The notes beneath the pieces were generated by a model. That model saw only the letters and a program-made list of their open reading frames with translations, searched no databases and was not told where the DNA came from. The position numbers and the translations under genes were made by a program. This document shows, in pieces, positions 25,201 to 38,626 of a stretch of 64,000 bases of DNA (within the stretch, counting starts at the first letter, position 1; every line of letters starts with the position of its first letter). The stretch comes from Diorhabda sublineata. Lineage: Eukaryota; Arthropoda; Insecta; Coleoptera; Chrysomelidae. The stretch lies in assembly GCF_026230105.1 (NCBI RefSeq), contig NC_079479.1, positions 17,867,734 to 17,931,733 of the forward strand, in the 5' to 3' direction.

Positions 25201-28200
25201 GTCTATCTTCCTCGTTTGAAGTCGAATTTCAACATTTCTCATATATTTGAGTGAGTTCGCATCTGACTTTATCAGATATCGTCGATTAACATCCATTGAA
25301 GCCCATTGAAGTCGATTGTCACTTTGTGTTTATTGAAAATTTTCAAAGTCTATCTTCCTCATTTGAAGTCGAATTTCAACATTTCTTATATATTTGAATG
25401 AGTTTGCATCTAACTTTGTCAGATATCGTCGATTTACAATCATTGAAGCCCATTGAGGTCGATTGTCACTTTGTGTTGATTGAAAATTTTCAAAGTCTAT
25501 CTTCCTCATTTGAAAACGAATTTCAACATTTCTTATATATTTGAGTGAGTTTGCATCTAACTTTGTCAGATATCGTCGATTTACATTCATTAAGCCCATT
25601 GGGGTCGATTGTCACTTTGTGTTGATTGAAAATTTTCAAAGTCTATCTTCCTCATTTGAAGTCGAATTTCAACATTTCTTATATATTTGAGTGAGTTCGC
25701 ATCTGACTTTTTCAGATATCGTCGATTTACATTCATTAAGCCCATTGGGGTCGATTGTCACTTTGTGTTGATTGAAAATTTTCAAAGTCTATCTTCCTCA
25801 TTTGAAGTCGAATTTCAACATTTCTTATCTATTTGAGTGAGTTCGCATCTGACTTTGTCAGATATCGTCGATTTACATTCATTGAAGCCCATTTAGGTCG
25901 ATTTGTCACTTTGTGTTGATTGAAAATTTTCAAGGTCTATCTTCCTCATTTGAAGTCGAATTTTAACTTTTCTCATATATTTGAATGAGTTTGCATCTAA
26001 CTTTGTCAGATATCGTCGATTTACATTCATTGAAGCCCATTGAAGTCGATTCTCACTTTGTGTTTATTGAAAATTTTCAAAGTCTATCTTCCTCATTTGA
26101 AATCGAATTTCAACATTTCTCATATATTTGAATGAGTTTGCATCTAACTTTGTCAGATATCGTCGATTTACATTCATTGAAGCCCATTGAAGTCGATTCT
26201 CACTTTGTGTTGATTGAAAATTTTCAAAGTCTATCTTCCCCATTTGATGTCGAATTTCAACATTTCTCATATATTTGAATGAGTTTGCATCTAACTTTGT
26301 CAGATATCGTCGATTTACATTCATTGAAGCCCATTGAAGTCGATTCTCACTTTGTGTTTATTGAAAATTTTCAAAGTCTATCTTCCTCATTTGAAGTCGA
26401 ATTTCAATATTTCTCATATATTTGAATGAGTTTGCATCTAACTTTGTCAGATATCGTCGATTTACATTCATTGAAGCCCATTTAAGTCGATTCTCACTTT
26501 GTGTCGATTGAAAATTTTCAAAGTCTATCTTCCTCGTTTGAAGTCGAATTCCAACATTTCTCATATATTTGAGTGAGTTCGCATCTCACTTTTTCAGATA
26601 TCGTCGATTTACATTCATTAAGCCCATTGGGGTCGATTGTCACTTTGTGTTGATTGAAAATTTTCAAGGTCTATCTTCCTCATTTGAAGTCGAATTTTAA
26701 CTTTTCTCATATATTTGAATTAGTTTGCATCTAACTTTGTCAGATATCGTCGATTTACATTCATTGAAGCCCATTGAAGTCGATTCTCACTTTGTGTTTA
26801 TTGAAAATTTTCAAAGTCTATCTTCCTCATTTGAAGTCGAATTTCAACATTTCTCATATATTTGAATGAGTTTGCATCTAACTTTGTCAGATATCGTCGA
26901 TTTACATTCATTGAAGCCCATTTAAAGTCGATTCTCACTTTGTGTTGATTGAAAATTTTCAAAGTCTATCTTCCTCGTTTGAAGTCGAATTCCAACATTT
27001 CTCATATATTTGAGTGAGTTCGCATCTGACTTTTTCAGATATCGTCGATTAACATCCATTGAAGCCCATTGAAGTCGATTGTCACTTTGTGTTTATTGAA
27101 AATTTTCAAAGTCTATCTTCCTCATTTGAAGTCGAATTTCAACATTTCTTATATATTTGAATGAGTTTGCATCTAACTTTGTCAGATATCGTCGATTTAC
27201 ATTCATTGAAGCCCATTGAAGTCGATTCTCACTTTGTGTTGATTGAAAATTTTCAAAATCTATCTTCCTCATTTGGTGTCGAATTTCAAAATTTCTTATA
27301 TATTTAAATGAGTTCGCATCTAACTTTATCAGATATCGTCAATTTACATTCATTGAAGCCCATTGAGGTCGATTTTCACTTTGTGTTTATTGAAAGTTTT
27401 CAAAGTCTATCTTCCTCATTTGAAGTCGAATTTTAACATTTCTCATATATTTGAATGAGTTTGCATCTAACTTTGTCAGATATCGTCGACTTACATTCAT
27501 TGAAGCCCATTGAAGTCGATTTTCACTTTGTGTTGATTGAAAATTTTCAAAGTCTATCTTCCTCATTTGAAGTCGAATTTCAACATTTCTTATATATTTG
27601 AATGAGTTTGCATTTAACTTTTTCAGATATCGTCGATTTACATTCATTAAGCCCATTGGGGTCGATTTTCACTTTGTGTTGATTGAAAATTCTCAAAGTC
27701 TATCTTCCTCATTTGAAGTCGAATTTCAACATTTCTTATATATTTGAGTGAGTTCGCATCTGACTTTGTCAGATATCGTCGATTTACATTCATTGAAGCC
27801 CATTGAGGTCGATTGTCACTTTGTGTTGATTGAAAATTTTCAAAGTCTATCTTCCTCATTTGAAGTCGAATTTCAACATTTCTTATATATTTGAGTGAGT
27901 TCGCATCTGACTTTGTCAGATATCGTCGATTTACATTCATTGAAGCCCATTGAGGTCGATTGTCACTTTGTGTTGATTGAAAATTTTCAAAGTCTATCTT
28001 CCTCATTTGAAGTCGAATTTCAACATTTCTCATATATTTGAATGAGTTTGCATCTAACTTTGTCAGATATCGTCGATTTACATTCATTGAAGCCCATTGA
28101 AGTCGATTCTCACTTTGTGTTGATTGAAAATTTTCAAAGTCTATCTTCCTCATTTGAAGTCGAATTTCAACATTTCTTATATATTTGAATGAGTTTGCAT

Positions 28201-29281
28201 ATAACTTTTTCAGATATCGTCGATTTACATTCATTAAGCCCATTGGGGTCGATTTTCACTTTGTGTTGATTGAAAATTTTCAAAGTCTATCTTCCTCATT
28301 TGAAGACGAATTTCAACATTTCTTATATATTTGAGTGAGTTCGCATCTGACTTTGTCAGATATCGTCGATTTACATTCATTGAAAAGCCCATTGAGGTCG
28401 ATTGTCACTTTGTGTTGATTGAAAATTTTCAAAGTCTATCTTCCTCATTTGAAGTCGAATTTCAACATTTCTTATATATTTGAGTGAGTTCGCATCTGAC
28501 TTTGTCAGATATCGTCGATTTACATTCATTGAAGCCCATTGAGGTCGATTGTCACTTTGTGTTGATTGAAAGTTTTCAAAGTCTATCTTCCTCATTTGAA
28601 GTCGAATTTCAACATTTCTTATATATTTGAGTGAGTTCGCATCTGACTTTGTCAGATATCGTCGATTTACATTCATTGAAGCCCATTGAGGTCGATTGTC
28701 ACTTTGTGTTGATTGAAAATTTTCAAAGTCTATCTTCCCCATTTGAAGTCGAATTTCAACATTTCTCATATATTTGAATGAGTTTGCATCTAACTTTGTC
28801 AGATATCGTCGATTTACATTCATTGAAGCCCATTGAAGTCGATTCTCACTTTGTGTTGATTGAAAATTTTCAAAGTCTATCTTCCTCATTTGAAGTCGAA
28901 TTTCAACATTTCTTATATATTTGAATGAGTTTGCATCTAACTTTTTCAGATATCGTCGATTTACATTCATTAAGCCCATTGGGGTCGATTGTCACTTTGT
29001 GTTGATTGAAAATTTTCAAAGTCTATCTTCCTCATTTGAAGTCGAATTTTAACATTTCTCATATATTTGAATGAGTTTGCATCTAACTTTGTCAGATATC
29101 GTCGACTTACATTCATTGAAGCCCATTGGGGTCGATTTTCACTTTGTGTCGATTGAAAATTTTCAAAGTCTATCTTCCTCATTTGAAGTCGAATTTCAAC
29201 ATTTCTTATATATTTGAGTGAGTTCGCATCTGACTTTGTCAGATATCGTCGATTTACATTCATTGAAGCCCATCGAAGTCG
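22226..29281. repeat. 48-monomer tandem duplication, copy 2 (about 7,055 bp)
   Basis: This is the second copy of 15,170-22,225. It has one extra dimer near 22,690-22,985 (tcatcctcatttg occurs twice, 294 bp apart, as also in 12,120-12,420), lacks three monomers at a join near 26,580, and has one extra monomer near 27,780-27,930. Net length change is close to zero. Its left edge is a sharp junction near 22,215-22,240. Confidence 0.87.
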
Positions 29282-31130
29282 ATTCTCACTTTGTGTTGAT
29301 TGAAAATTTTCAAAGTCTATCTTCCTCATTTGAAGTCGAATTTCAACATTTCTTATATATTTGAATGAGTTTGCATTTAACTTTTTCAGATATCGTCGAT
29401 TTACATTCATTAAGCCCATTGGGGTCGATTTTCACTTTGTGTTGATTGAAAATTTTCAAAGTCTATCTTCCTCATTTGAAGTCGAATTTCAACATTTCTT
29501 ATATATTTGAGTGAGTTCGCATCTGACTTTGTCAGATATCGTCGATTTACATTCATTGAAGCCCATTGAGGTCGATTGTCACTTTGTGTTGATTGAAAAT
29601 TTTCAAAGTCTATCTTCCTCATTTGAAGTCGAATTTCAACATTTCTTATATATTTGAGTGAGTTCGCATCTGACTTTGTCAGATATCGTCGATTTACATT
29701 CATTGAAGCCCATTGAGGTCGATTGTCACTTTGTGTTGATTGAAAATTTTCAAAGTCTATCTTCCTCATTTGAAGTCGAATTTCAACATTTCTCATATAT
29801 TTGAATGAGTTTGCATCTAACTTTGTCAGATATCGTCGATTTACATTCATTGAAGCCCATTGAAGTCGATTCTCACTTTGTGTTGATTGAAAATTTTCAA
29901 AGTCTATCTTCCTCATTTGAAGTCGAATTTCAACATTTCTTATATATTTGAATGAGTTTGCATCTAACTTTTTCAGATATCGTCGATTTACATTCATTAA
30001 GCCCATTGGGGTCGATTTTCACTTTGTGTTGATTGAAAATTTTCAAAGTCTATCTTCCTCATTTGAAGACGAATTTCAACATTTCTTATATATTTGAGTG
30101 AGTTCGCATCTGACTTTGTCAGATATCGTCGATTTACATTCATTGAAAAGCCCATTGAGGTCGATTGTCACTTTGTGTTGATTGAAAATTTTCAAAGTCT
30201 ATCTTCCTCATTTGAAGTCGAATTTCAACATTTCTTATATATTTGAGTGAGTTCGCATCTGACTTTGTCAGATATCGTCGATTTACATTCATTGAAGCCC
30301 ATTGAGGTCGATTGTCACTTTGTGTTGATTGAAAGTTTTCAAAGTCTATCTTCCTCATTTGAAGTCGAATTTCAACATTTCTTATATATTTGAGTGAGTT
30401 CGCATCTGACTTTGTCAGATATCGTCGATTTACATTCATTGAAGCCCATTGAGGTCGATTGTCACTTTGTGTTGATTGAAAATTTTCAAAGTCTATCTTC
30501 CCCATTTGAAGTCGAATTTCAACATTTCTCATATATTTGAATGAGTTTGCATCTAACTTTGTCAGATATCGTCGATTTACATTCATTGAAGCCCATTGAA
30601 GTCGATTCTCACTTTGTGTTGATTGAAAATTTTCAAAGTCTATCTTCCTCATTTGAAGTCGAATTTCAACATTTCTTATATATTTGAATGAGTTTGCATC
30701 TAACTTTTTCAGATATCGTCGATTTACATTCATTAAGCCCATTGGGGTCGATTGTCACTTTGTGTTGATTGAAAATTTTCAAAGTCTATCTTCCTCATTT
30801 GAAGTCGAATTTTAACATTTCTCATATATTTGAATGAGTTTGCATCTAACTTTGTCAGATATCGTCGACTTACATTCATTGAAGCCCATTGGGGTCGATT
30901 TTCACTTTGTGTCGATTGAAAATTTTCAAAGTCTATCTTCCTCATTTGAAGTCGAATTTCAACATTTCTTATATATTTGAGTGAGTTCGCATCTGACTTT
31001 GTCAGATATCGTCGATTTACATTCATTGAAGCCCATCGAAGTCGATTCTCACTTTGTGTTGATTGAAAATTTTCAAAGTCTATCTTCCTCATTTGAAGTC
31101 GAATTTCAACATTTCTTATATATTTGAATG
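27540..31130. repeat. 12-monomer tandem duplication, 1,763 bp
   Basis: About 27,540-29,302 and 29,303-31,065 (the match runs on to about 31,130) share gamma spacings of 587, 736 and 440 bp and the mark gcatttaac near 27,611 and 29,374. I noticed only a few differences: ttctcaaag near 27,690 against ttttcaaag, and gcatataac near 28,198 against gcatctaac. It overlaps the end of the 7-kb duplication, so it arose inside or after it. Confidence 0.85.
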
Positions 31131-32189
31131 AGTTTGCATCTAACTTTTTCAGATATCGTCGATTTACATTCATTAAGCCCATTGGGGTCGATTTTCACTT
31201 TGTGTTGATTGAAAATTTTCAAAGTCTATCTTCCTCATTTGAAGTCGAATTTCAACATTTCTTATATATTTGAGTGAGTTCGCATCTGACTTTGTCAGAT
31301 ATCGTCGATTTACTTTCATTGAAGCCCATTGAGGTCGATTGTCACTTTGTGTTGATTGAAAATTTTCAAAGTCTATCTTCCTCATTTGAAGTCGAATTTC
31401 AACATTTCTCATATATTTGAATGAGTTTGCATCTAACTTTGTCAGATATCGTCGATTCACATTCATTGAAGCCCATTGAAGTCGATTCTCACTTTGTGTT
31501 GATTGAAAATTTTCAAGGTCTATCTTCCTCATTTTAAGTCGAATTTCAACATTTCTTATATATTTGAATGAGTTTGCGTCTAACTTTTTCAGATATCGTC
31601 GATTTGCATTCATTAAGCCCATTGGGGTCGATTGTCACTTTGTGTTGATTGAAAATTTTCAAAGTTTATCTTCCTCATTTGAAGTCGAATTTCAACATTT
31701 CTTATCTATTTGAGTGAGTTCGCATCTGACTTTGTCAGATATCGTCGATTAACATCCATTGAAGCCCATTGAAGTCGATTCTCACTTTGTGTTTATTGAA
31801 AATTTTCAAAGTCTATCTTCCTCATTTGAAGTCGAATTTCAACATTTCTCATATATTTGATTGAGTTTGCATCTAACTTTGTCAGATATCGTCGATTTAC
31901 ATTCATTGAAGCCCATTGAAGTCGATTCTCACTTTGTGTTGATTGAAAATTTTCAAAGTCTATCTTCCTCGTTTGAAGTCGAATTTCAACATTTCTCATA
32001 TATTTGAGTGAGTTCGCATCTGACTTTATCAGATATCGTCGATTAACATCCATTGAAGCCCATTGAAGTCGATTGTCACTTTGTGTTTATTGAAAATTTT
32101 CAAAGTCTATCTTCCTCATTTGAAGTCGAATTTCAACATTTCTTATATATTTGAATGAGTTTGCATCTAACTTTGTCAGATATCGTCGA

Positions 32190-35100
32190 TTTACATTCAT
32201 TGAAGCCCATTGAAGTCGATTCTCACTTTGTGTTGATTGAAAATTTTCAAAATCTATCTTCCTCATTTGGTGTCGAATTTCAAAGTTTCTTATATATTTA
32301 AATGAGTTCGCATCTAACTTTATCAGATATCGTCGATTTACATTCATTGAAGCCCATTGAAGTCGATTCTCACTTTGTGTTGATTGAAAATTTTCAAAGT
32401 CTATCTTCCTCATTTGAAGTCGAATTTCAACATTTCTTATATATTTGAATGAGTTTGCATCTAACTTTGTCAGATATCGTCGATTTACATTCATTGAAGC
32501 CCATTGAAGTCGATTCTCACTTTGTGTTGATTGAAAATTTTCAAAGTCTATCTTCCTCATTTGAAGTCGAATTTCCACATTTCTTATATATTTGAATGAG
32601 TTTGCATCTAACTTTTTCAGATATCGTCGATTTACATTCATTAAGCCCATTGGGGTCGATTTTCACTTTGTGTTGATTGAAAATTTTCAAAGTCTATCTT
32701 CCTCATTTGAAGTCGAATTTCAACATTTCTTATATATTTGAGTGAGTTCGCATCTGACTTTGTCAGATATCGTCGATTTACATTCATTGAAAAGCCCATT
32801 GAGGTCGATTGTCACTTTGTGTTGATTGAAAATATTCAAAGTCTATCTTCCTCATTTGAAGTCGAATTTCAACATTTCTTATATATTTGAGTGAGTTCGC
32901 ATCTGACTTTGTCAGATATCGTCGATTTACATTCATTGAAGCCCATTGAGGTCGATTGTCACTTTGTGTTGATTGGAAGTTTTCAAAGTCTATCTTCCTC
33001 ATTCGAAGTCGAATTTCAACATTTCTTATATATTTGAGTGAGTTCGCATCTGACTTTGTCAGATATCGTCGATTTACATTCATTGAAAAGCCCATTGAGG
33101 TCGATTGTCACTTTGTGTTGATTGAAAATTTTCAAAGTCTATCTTCCTCATTTGAAGTCGAATTTCAACATTTCTTATATATTTGAGTGAGTTCGCATCT
33201 GACTTTGTCAGATATCGTCGATTTACATTCATTGAAGCCCATTGAGGTCGATTGTCACTTTGTGTTGATTGAAAATTTTCAAAGTCTATCTTCCTCATTT
33301 GAAGTCGAATTTCAACATTTCTCATATATTTGAATGAGTTTGCATCTAACTTTGTCAGATATCGTCGATTTACATTCATTGAAGCCCATTGAAGTCGATT
33401 CTCACTTTGTGTTGATTGAAAATTTTCAAAGTCTATCTTCCTCATTTGAAGTCGAATTTCAACATTTCGTATATATTTGAATGAGTTTGCATCTAACTTT
33501 TTCAGATATCGTCGATTTACATTCATTAAGCCCATTGGGGTCGATTTTCACTTTGTGTTGATTGAAAATTTTCAAAGTCTATCTTCCTCATTTGAAGTCG
33601 AATTTCAACATTTCTTATATATTTGAGTGAGTTCGCATCTGACTTTGTCAGATATCGTCGATTTACATTCATTGAAGCCCATTGAGGTCGATTGTCACTT
33701 TGTGTTGATTGAAAATTTTCAAAGTCTATCTTCCTCATTTGAAGTCGAATTTCAACATTTCTCATATATTTGAATGAGTTTGCATCTAACTTTGTCAGAT
33801 ATCGTCGATTCACATTCATTGAAGCCCATTGAAGTCGATTCTCACTTTGTGTTGATTGAAAATTTTCAAGGTCTATCTTCCTCATTTTAAGTCGAATTTC
33901 AACATTTCTATTATATTTGAATGAGTTTGCGTCTAACTTTTTCAGATATCGTCGATTTGCATTCATTAAGCCCATTGGGGTCGATTGTCACTTTGTGTTG
34001 ATTGAAAATTTTCAAAGTTTATCTTCCTCATTTGAAGTCGAATTTCAACATTTCTTATCTATTTGAGTGAGTTCGCATCTGACTTTGTCAGATATCGTCG
34101 ATTAACATCCATTGAAGCCCATTGAAGTCGATTCTCACTTTGTGTTTATTGAAAATTTTCAAAGTCTATCTTCCTCATTTGAAGTCGAATTTCAACATTT
34201 CTCATATATTTGATTGAGTTTGCATCTAACTTTGTCAGATATCGTCGATTTACATTCATTGAAGCCCATTGAAGTCGATTCTCACTTTGTGTTGATTGAA
34301 AATTTTCAAAGTCTATCTTCCTCGTTTGAAGTCGAATTTCAACATTTCTCATATATTTGAGTGAGTTCGCATCTGACTTTATCAGATATCGTCGATTAAC
34401 ATCCATTGAAGCCCATTGAAGTCGATTCTCACTTTGTGTTGATTGAAAATTTTCAAAGTCTATCTTCCTCATTTGAAGTCGAATTTCAACATTTCTTATA
34501 TATTTGAATGAGTTTGCATCTAACTTTTTCAGATATCGTCGATTTACATTCATTAAGCCCATTGGAGTCGATTGTCACTTTGTGTTGATTGATAATTTTC
34601 AAAGTCTATCTTCCTCATTTGAAGTCGAATTTCAACATTTCTTATATATTTGAGTGAGTTCGCATCTGACTTTGTCAGATATCGTCGATTTACATTCATT
34701 GAAGCCCATTGAGGTCGATTGTCACTTTGTGTTGATTGAAAATTTTCAAAGTCTATCTTCCTCATTTGAAGTCAAATTTCAACATTTCTCATATATTTGA
34801 ATGAGTTTGCATCTAACTTTGTCAGATATCGTCGATTTACATTCATTGAAGCCCATTGAAGTCGATTCTCACTTTGTGTTGATTGAAAATTTTCAAAGTC
34901 TATCTTCCTCATTTGAAGTCGAATTTCAACATTTCTTATATATTTGAATGAGTTTGCATCTAACTTTTTCAGATATCGTCGATTTACATTCATTAAGCCC
35001 ATTGGGGTCGATTTTCACTTTGTGTTGATTGAAAATTTTCAAAGTCTATCTTCCTCATTTGAAGTCGAATTTCAACATTTCTTATATATTTGTGTGAGTT

Positions 35101-36140
35101 CGCATCTGACTTTGTCAGATATCGTCGATTTACATTCATTGAAGCCCATTGAGGTCGATTGTCACTTTGTGTTGATTGAAAATTTTCAAAGTCTATCTTC
35201 CTCATTTGAAGTCGAATTTCAACATTTCTCATATATTTGAATGAGTTTGCATCTAACTTTGTCAGATATCGTCGATTCACATTCATTGAAGCCCATTGAA
35301 GTCGATTCTCACTTTGTGTTGATTGGAAATTTTCAAGGTCTATCTTCCTCATTTTAAGTCGAATTTCAACATTTCTTATATATTTGAATGAGTTTGCGTC
35401 TAACTTTTTCAGATATCGTCGATTTGCATTCATTAAGCCCATTGGGGTCGATTGTCACTTTGTGTTGATTGAAAATTCTCAAAGTTTATCTTCCTCATTT
35501 GAAGTCGAATTTCAACATTTCTTATCTATTTGAGTGAGTTCGCATCTGACTTTGTCAGATATCGTCGATTTACATTCATTGAAGCCCATTGAGGTCGATT
35601 GTCACTTTGTATTGATTGAAAATTTTCAAAGTCTATCTTCCTCATTTGAAGTCGAATTTCAACATTTCTTATATATTTGAGTGAGTTCGCATCTGACTTT
35701 GTCAGATTTCGTCGATTTACATTCATTGAAGCCCATTGAGGTCGATTGTCACTTTGTGTTGATTGAAAATTTTCAAAGTCTATCTTCCTCATTTGAAGTC
35801 GAATTTCAACATTTCTCATATATTTGAATGAGTTTGCATCTAACTTTGTCAGATATCGTCGATTCACATTCATTGAAGCCCATTGAAGTCGATTCTCACT
35901 TTGTGTTGATTGAAAATTTTCAAGGTCTATCTTCCTCATTTTAAGTCGAATTTCAACATTTCTTATATATTTGAATGAGTTTGCGTCTAACTTTTTCAGA
36001 TATCGTCGATTTACATTCATTAAGCCCATTGGGGTCGACTGTCACTTTGTGTTGATTGAAAATTTTCAAAGTTTATCTTCCTCATTTGAAGTCGAATTTC
36101 AACATTTCTTATCTATTTGAGTGAGTTCGCATCTGACTTT
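32190..36140. repeat. Satellite domain III: transition region
   Basis: Satellite only. It reuses blocks of domain II: about 33,520-34,420 matches about 31,170-32,070 (offset 2,353 bp), and a 587-bp four-monomer unit is repeated at about 35,150-35,580 and 35,737-36,170. Local oddities are ttctattatattt near 33,905, a small rearrangement of the TA step, and gatttcgtcg near 35,705, which destroys the usual GATATC. Confidence 0.8.
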
Positions 36141-37154
36141 GTCAGATATCGTCGATTTACATTCATTGAAGCCCATTGAGGTCGATTGTCACTTTGTGTT
36201 GATTGAAAATTTTCAAGGTCTATCTTCCTCATTTGAAGTCGAATTTTAACATTTCTCATATATTTGAATGAGTTTGTATCTAACTTTGTCAGATATCGTC
36301 GATTTACATTCATTGAAGCCCATTGAAGTCGATTCTCACTTTGTGTTGATTGACAATTTTCAAAGTCTATCTTCCTCATTTGAAGTCGAATTTTAACATT
36401 TCTCATATATTTAAATGAGTTTGCATCTAACTTTGTCAGATATCGTCGATTTACATTCATTGAAGACCATTGAAGTCGATTCTCACTTTGTGTTGATTGA
36501 AAATTTTCAAAGTCTATCTTCCTCATTTGAAGTCGAATTTCAACATTTCTCATATATTTGTATGAGTTTGCATCTAACTTTTTCAGATATCGTCGATTTA
36601 CATTCATTGAAGCCCATTGAAGTCGATTCTCACTTCGTGTTGATTGAAAATTTTCAAAGTCTATCTTCCTCATTTGAAGTCGAATTTCAACATTTCTTAT
36701 ATATTTGAGTGAGTTCGCATCTGACTTTGTCAGATATCGTCGATTCACATTCATTGAAGCCCATTGAGGTCGATTGTCACTTTGTGTTGATTGAAAATTT
36801 TCAAAGTCTATCTTCCTCATTTGAAGTCGAATTTCAACATTTCTCATATATTTGAATGAGTTTGCATCTAACTTTGTCAGATATCGTCGATTTACATTCA
36901 TTGAAGCCCATTGAATTCGATTGTCACTTTGTGTTTATTGAAAATTTTCAAAGTCTATCTTCCTCATTTGAAGTCGAATTTCAACATTTCATATATATTT
37001 GAATGAGTTTACATCTAACTTTTTCAGATATCGTCGATTTACATTCATTAAGACCATTGGGGTCGATTGTCACTTTGTGTTGATTGAAAATTTTCAAAGT
37101 CTATCTTCCTCATTTGAAGTCGAATTTCAACATTTCTTATCTATTTGAGTGAGT

Positions 37155-38626
37155 TCGCATCTGACTTTGTCAGATATCGTCGATTTACATTCATTGAAGC
37201 CCATTGAGGTCGATTTGTCACTTTGTGTTGATTGAAAATTTTCAAGGTCTATCTTCCTCATTTGAAGTCGAATTTCAACATTTCTTATATATTCGAATGA
37301 GTTCGCATCTGAATTTGTCAGATATCGTCGATTTACATTCATTGAAGCCCATTGAGGTCGATTGTCACTTTGTGTTGATTGAAAATTTTCAAAGTCTATC
37401 TTCCTCATTTGAAGTCGAATTTCAACATTTCTCATATATTTGAATGAGTTTGCATCTAACTTTGTCAGATATCGTCGATTTACATTCATTGAAGACCATT
37501 GAAGTCGATTCTCACTTTGTGTTGATTGAAAATTTTCAAAGTCTATCTTCCTCATTTGAAGTCGAATTTCAACATTTCTCATATATTTGTATGAGTTTGC
37601 ATCTAACTTTTTCAGATATCGTCGATTTACATTCATTGAAGCCCATTGAAGTCGATTCTCACTTTGTGTTGATTGAAAATTTTCAAAGTCTATCTTCCTC
37701 ATTTGAAGTCGAATTTCAACATTTCTTATATATTTGAGTGAGTTCGCATCTGACTTTGTCAGATATCGTCGATATACATTCATTGAAGCCCATTGAGGTC
37801 GATTGTCACTTTGTGTTGATTGAAAATTTTCAAAGTCTATCTTCCTCATTTGAAGTCGAATTTCAACATTTCTCATATATTTGAATGAGTTCACATCTGA
37901 CTTTGTCAGATATCGTCGATTTACATTCATTGAAGCCCATTGAGGTCGATTTGTCACTTTGTGTTGATTGAAAATTTTCAAGGTCTATCTTCCTCATTTG
38001 AAGTCGAATTTCAACATTTCTTATATATTCGAATGAGTTCGCATCTGACTTTGTCAGATATCGTCGATTTACATTCATTGAAGCCCATTGAGGTCGATTG
38101 TCACTTTGTGTTGATTGAAAATTTTCAAAGTCTATCTTCCTCATTTGAAGTCGAATTTCAACATTTCTCATATATTTGAATGAGTTTGCATCTAACTTTG
38201 TCAGATATCGTCGATTTACATTCATTGAAGACCATTGAAGTCGATTCTCACTTTGTGTTGATTGAAAATTTTCAAAGTCTATCTTCCTCATTTGAAGTCG
38301 AATTTCAACATTTCTCATATATTTGTATGAGTTTGCATCTAACTTTTTCAGATATCGTCGATTTACATTCATTGAAGCCCATTGAAGTCGATTCTCACTT
38401 TGTGTTGATTGAAAATTTTCAAAGTCTATCTTCCTCATTTGAAGTCGAATTTCAACATTTCTTATATATTTGAGTGAGTTCGCATCTGACTTTGTCAGAT
38501 ATCGTCGATATACATTCATTGAAGCCCATTGAGGTCGATTGTCACTTTGTGTTGATTGAAAATTTTCAAAGTCTATCTTCCTCATTTGAAGTCGAATTTC
38601 AACATTTCTCATATATTTGAATGAGT
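37155..38626. repeat. Nested 5-monomer tandem duplication, 736 bp (first instance)
   Basis: About 37,155-37,890 and 37,891-38,626 are near-identical, each starting at the plus-1 monomer gaggtcgatttgtcac (near 37,208 and 37,944). A clear difference is tctgaatttgtc near 37,310 against tctgactttgtc near 38,046. The same pair, with the same difference, is present at about 39,802-41,273 inside the second 2,647-bp copy. Confidence 0.87.

Larger units (their letters stand above)
11300..32190. repeat. Satellite domain II: gamma-punctuated HOR region
   Basis: This stretch contains only satellite. Gamma monomers (cattaagcccattgggg) recur at spacings that fall into three classes: 440, 587 and 736 bp, equal to 3, 4 and 5 monomers. 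Runs of 736-440-440 appear from about 12.6, 15.9 and 23.2 kb. The commonest order is alpha (gaggtcgattgtcac, ends taactttgtca), beta (gaagtcgattctcac, ends taactttttca), gamma. Larger duplications sit on top of this short HOR. Confidence 0.85.
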
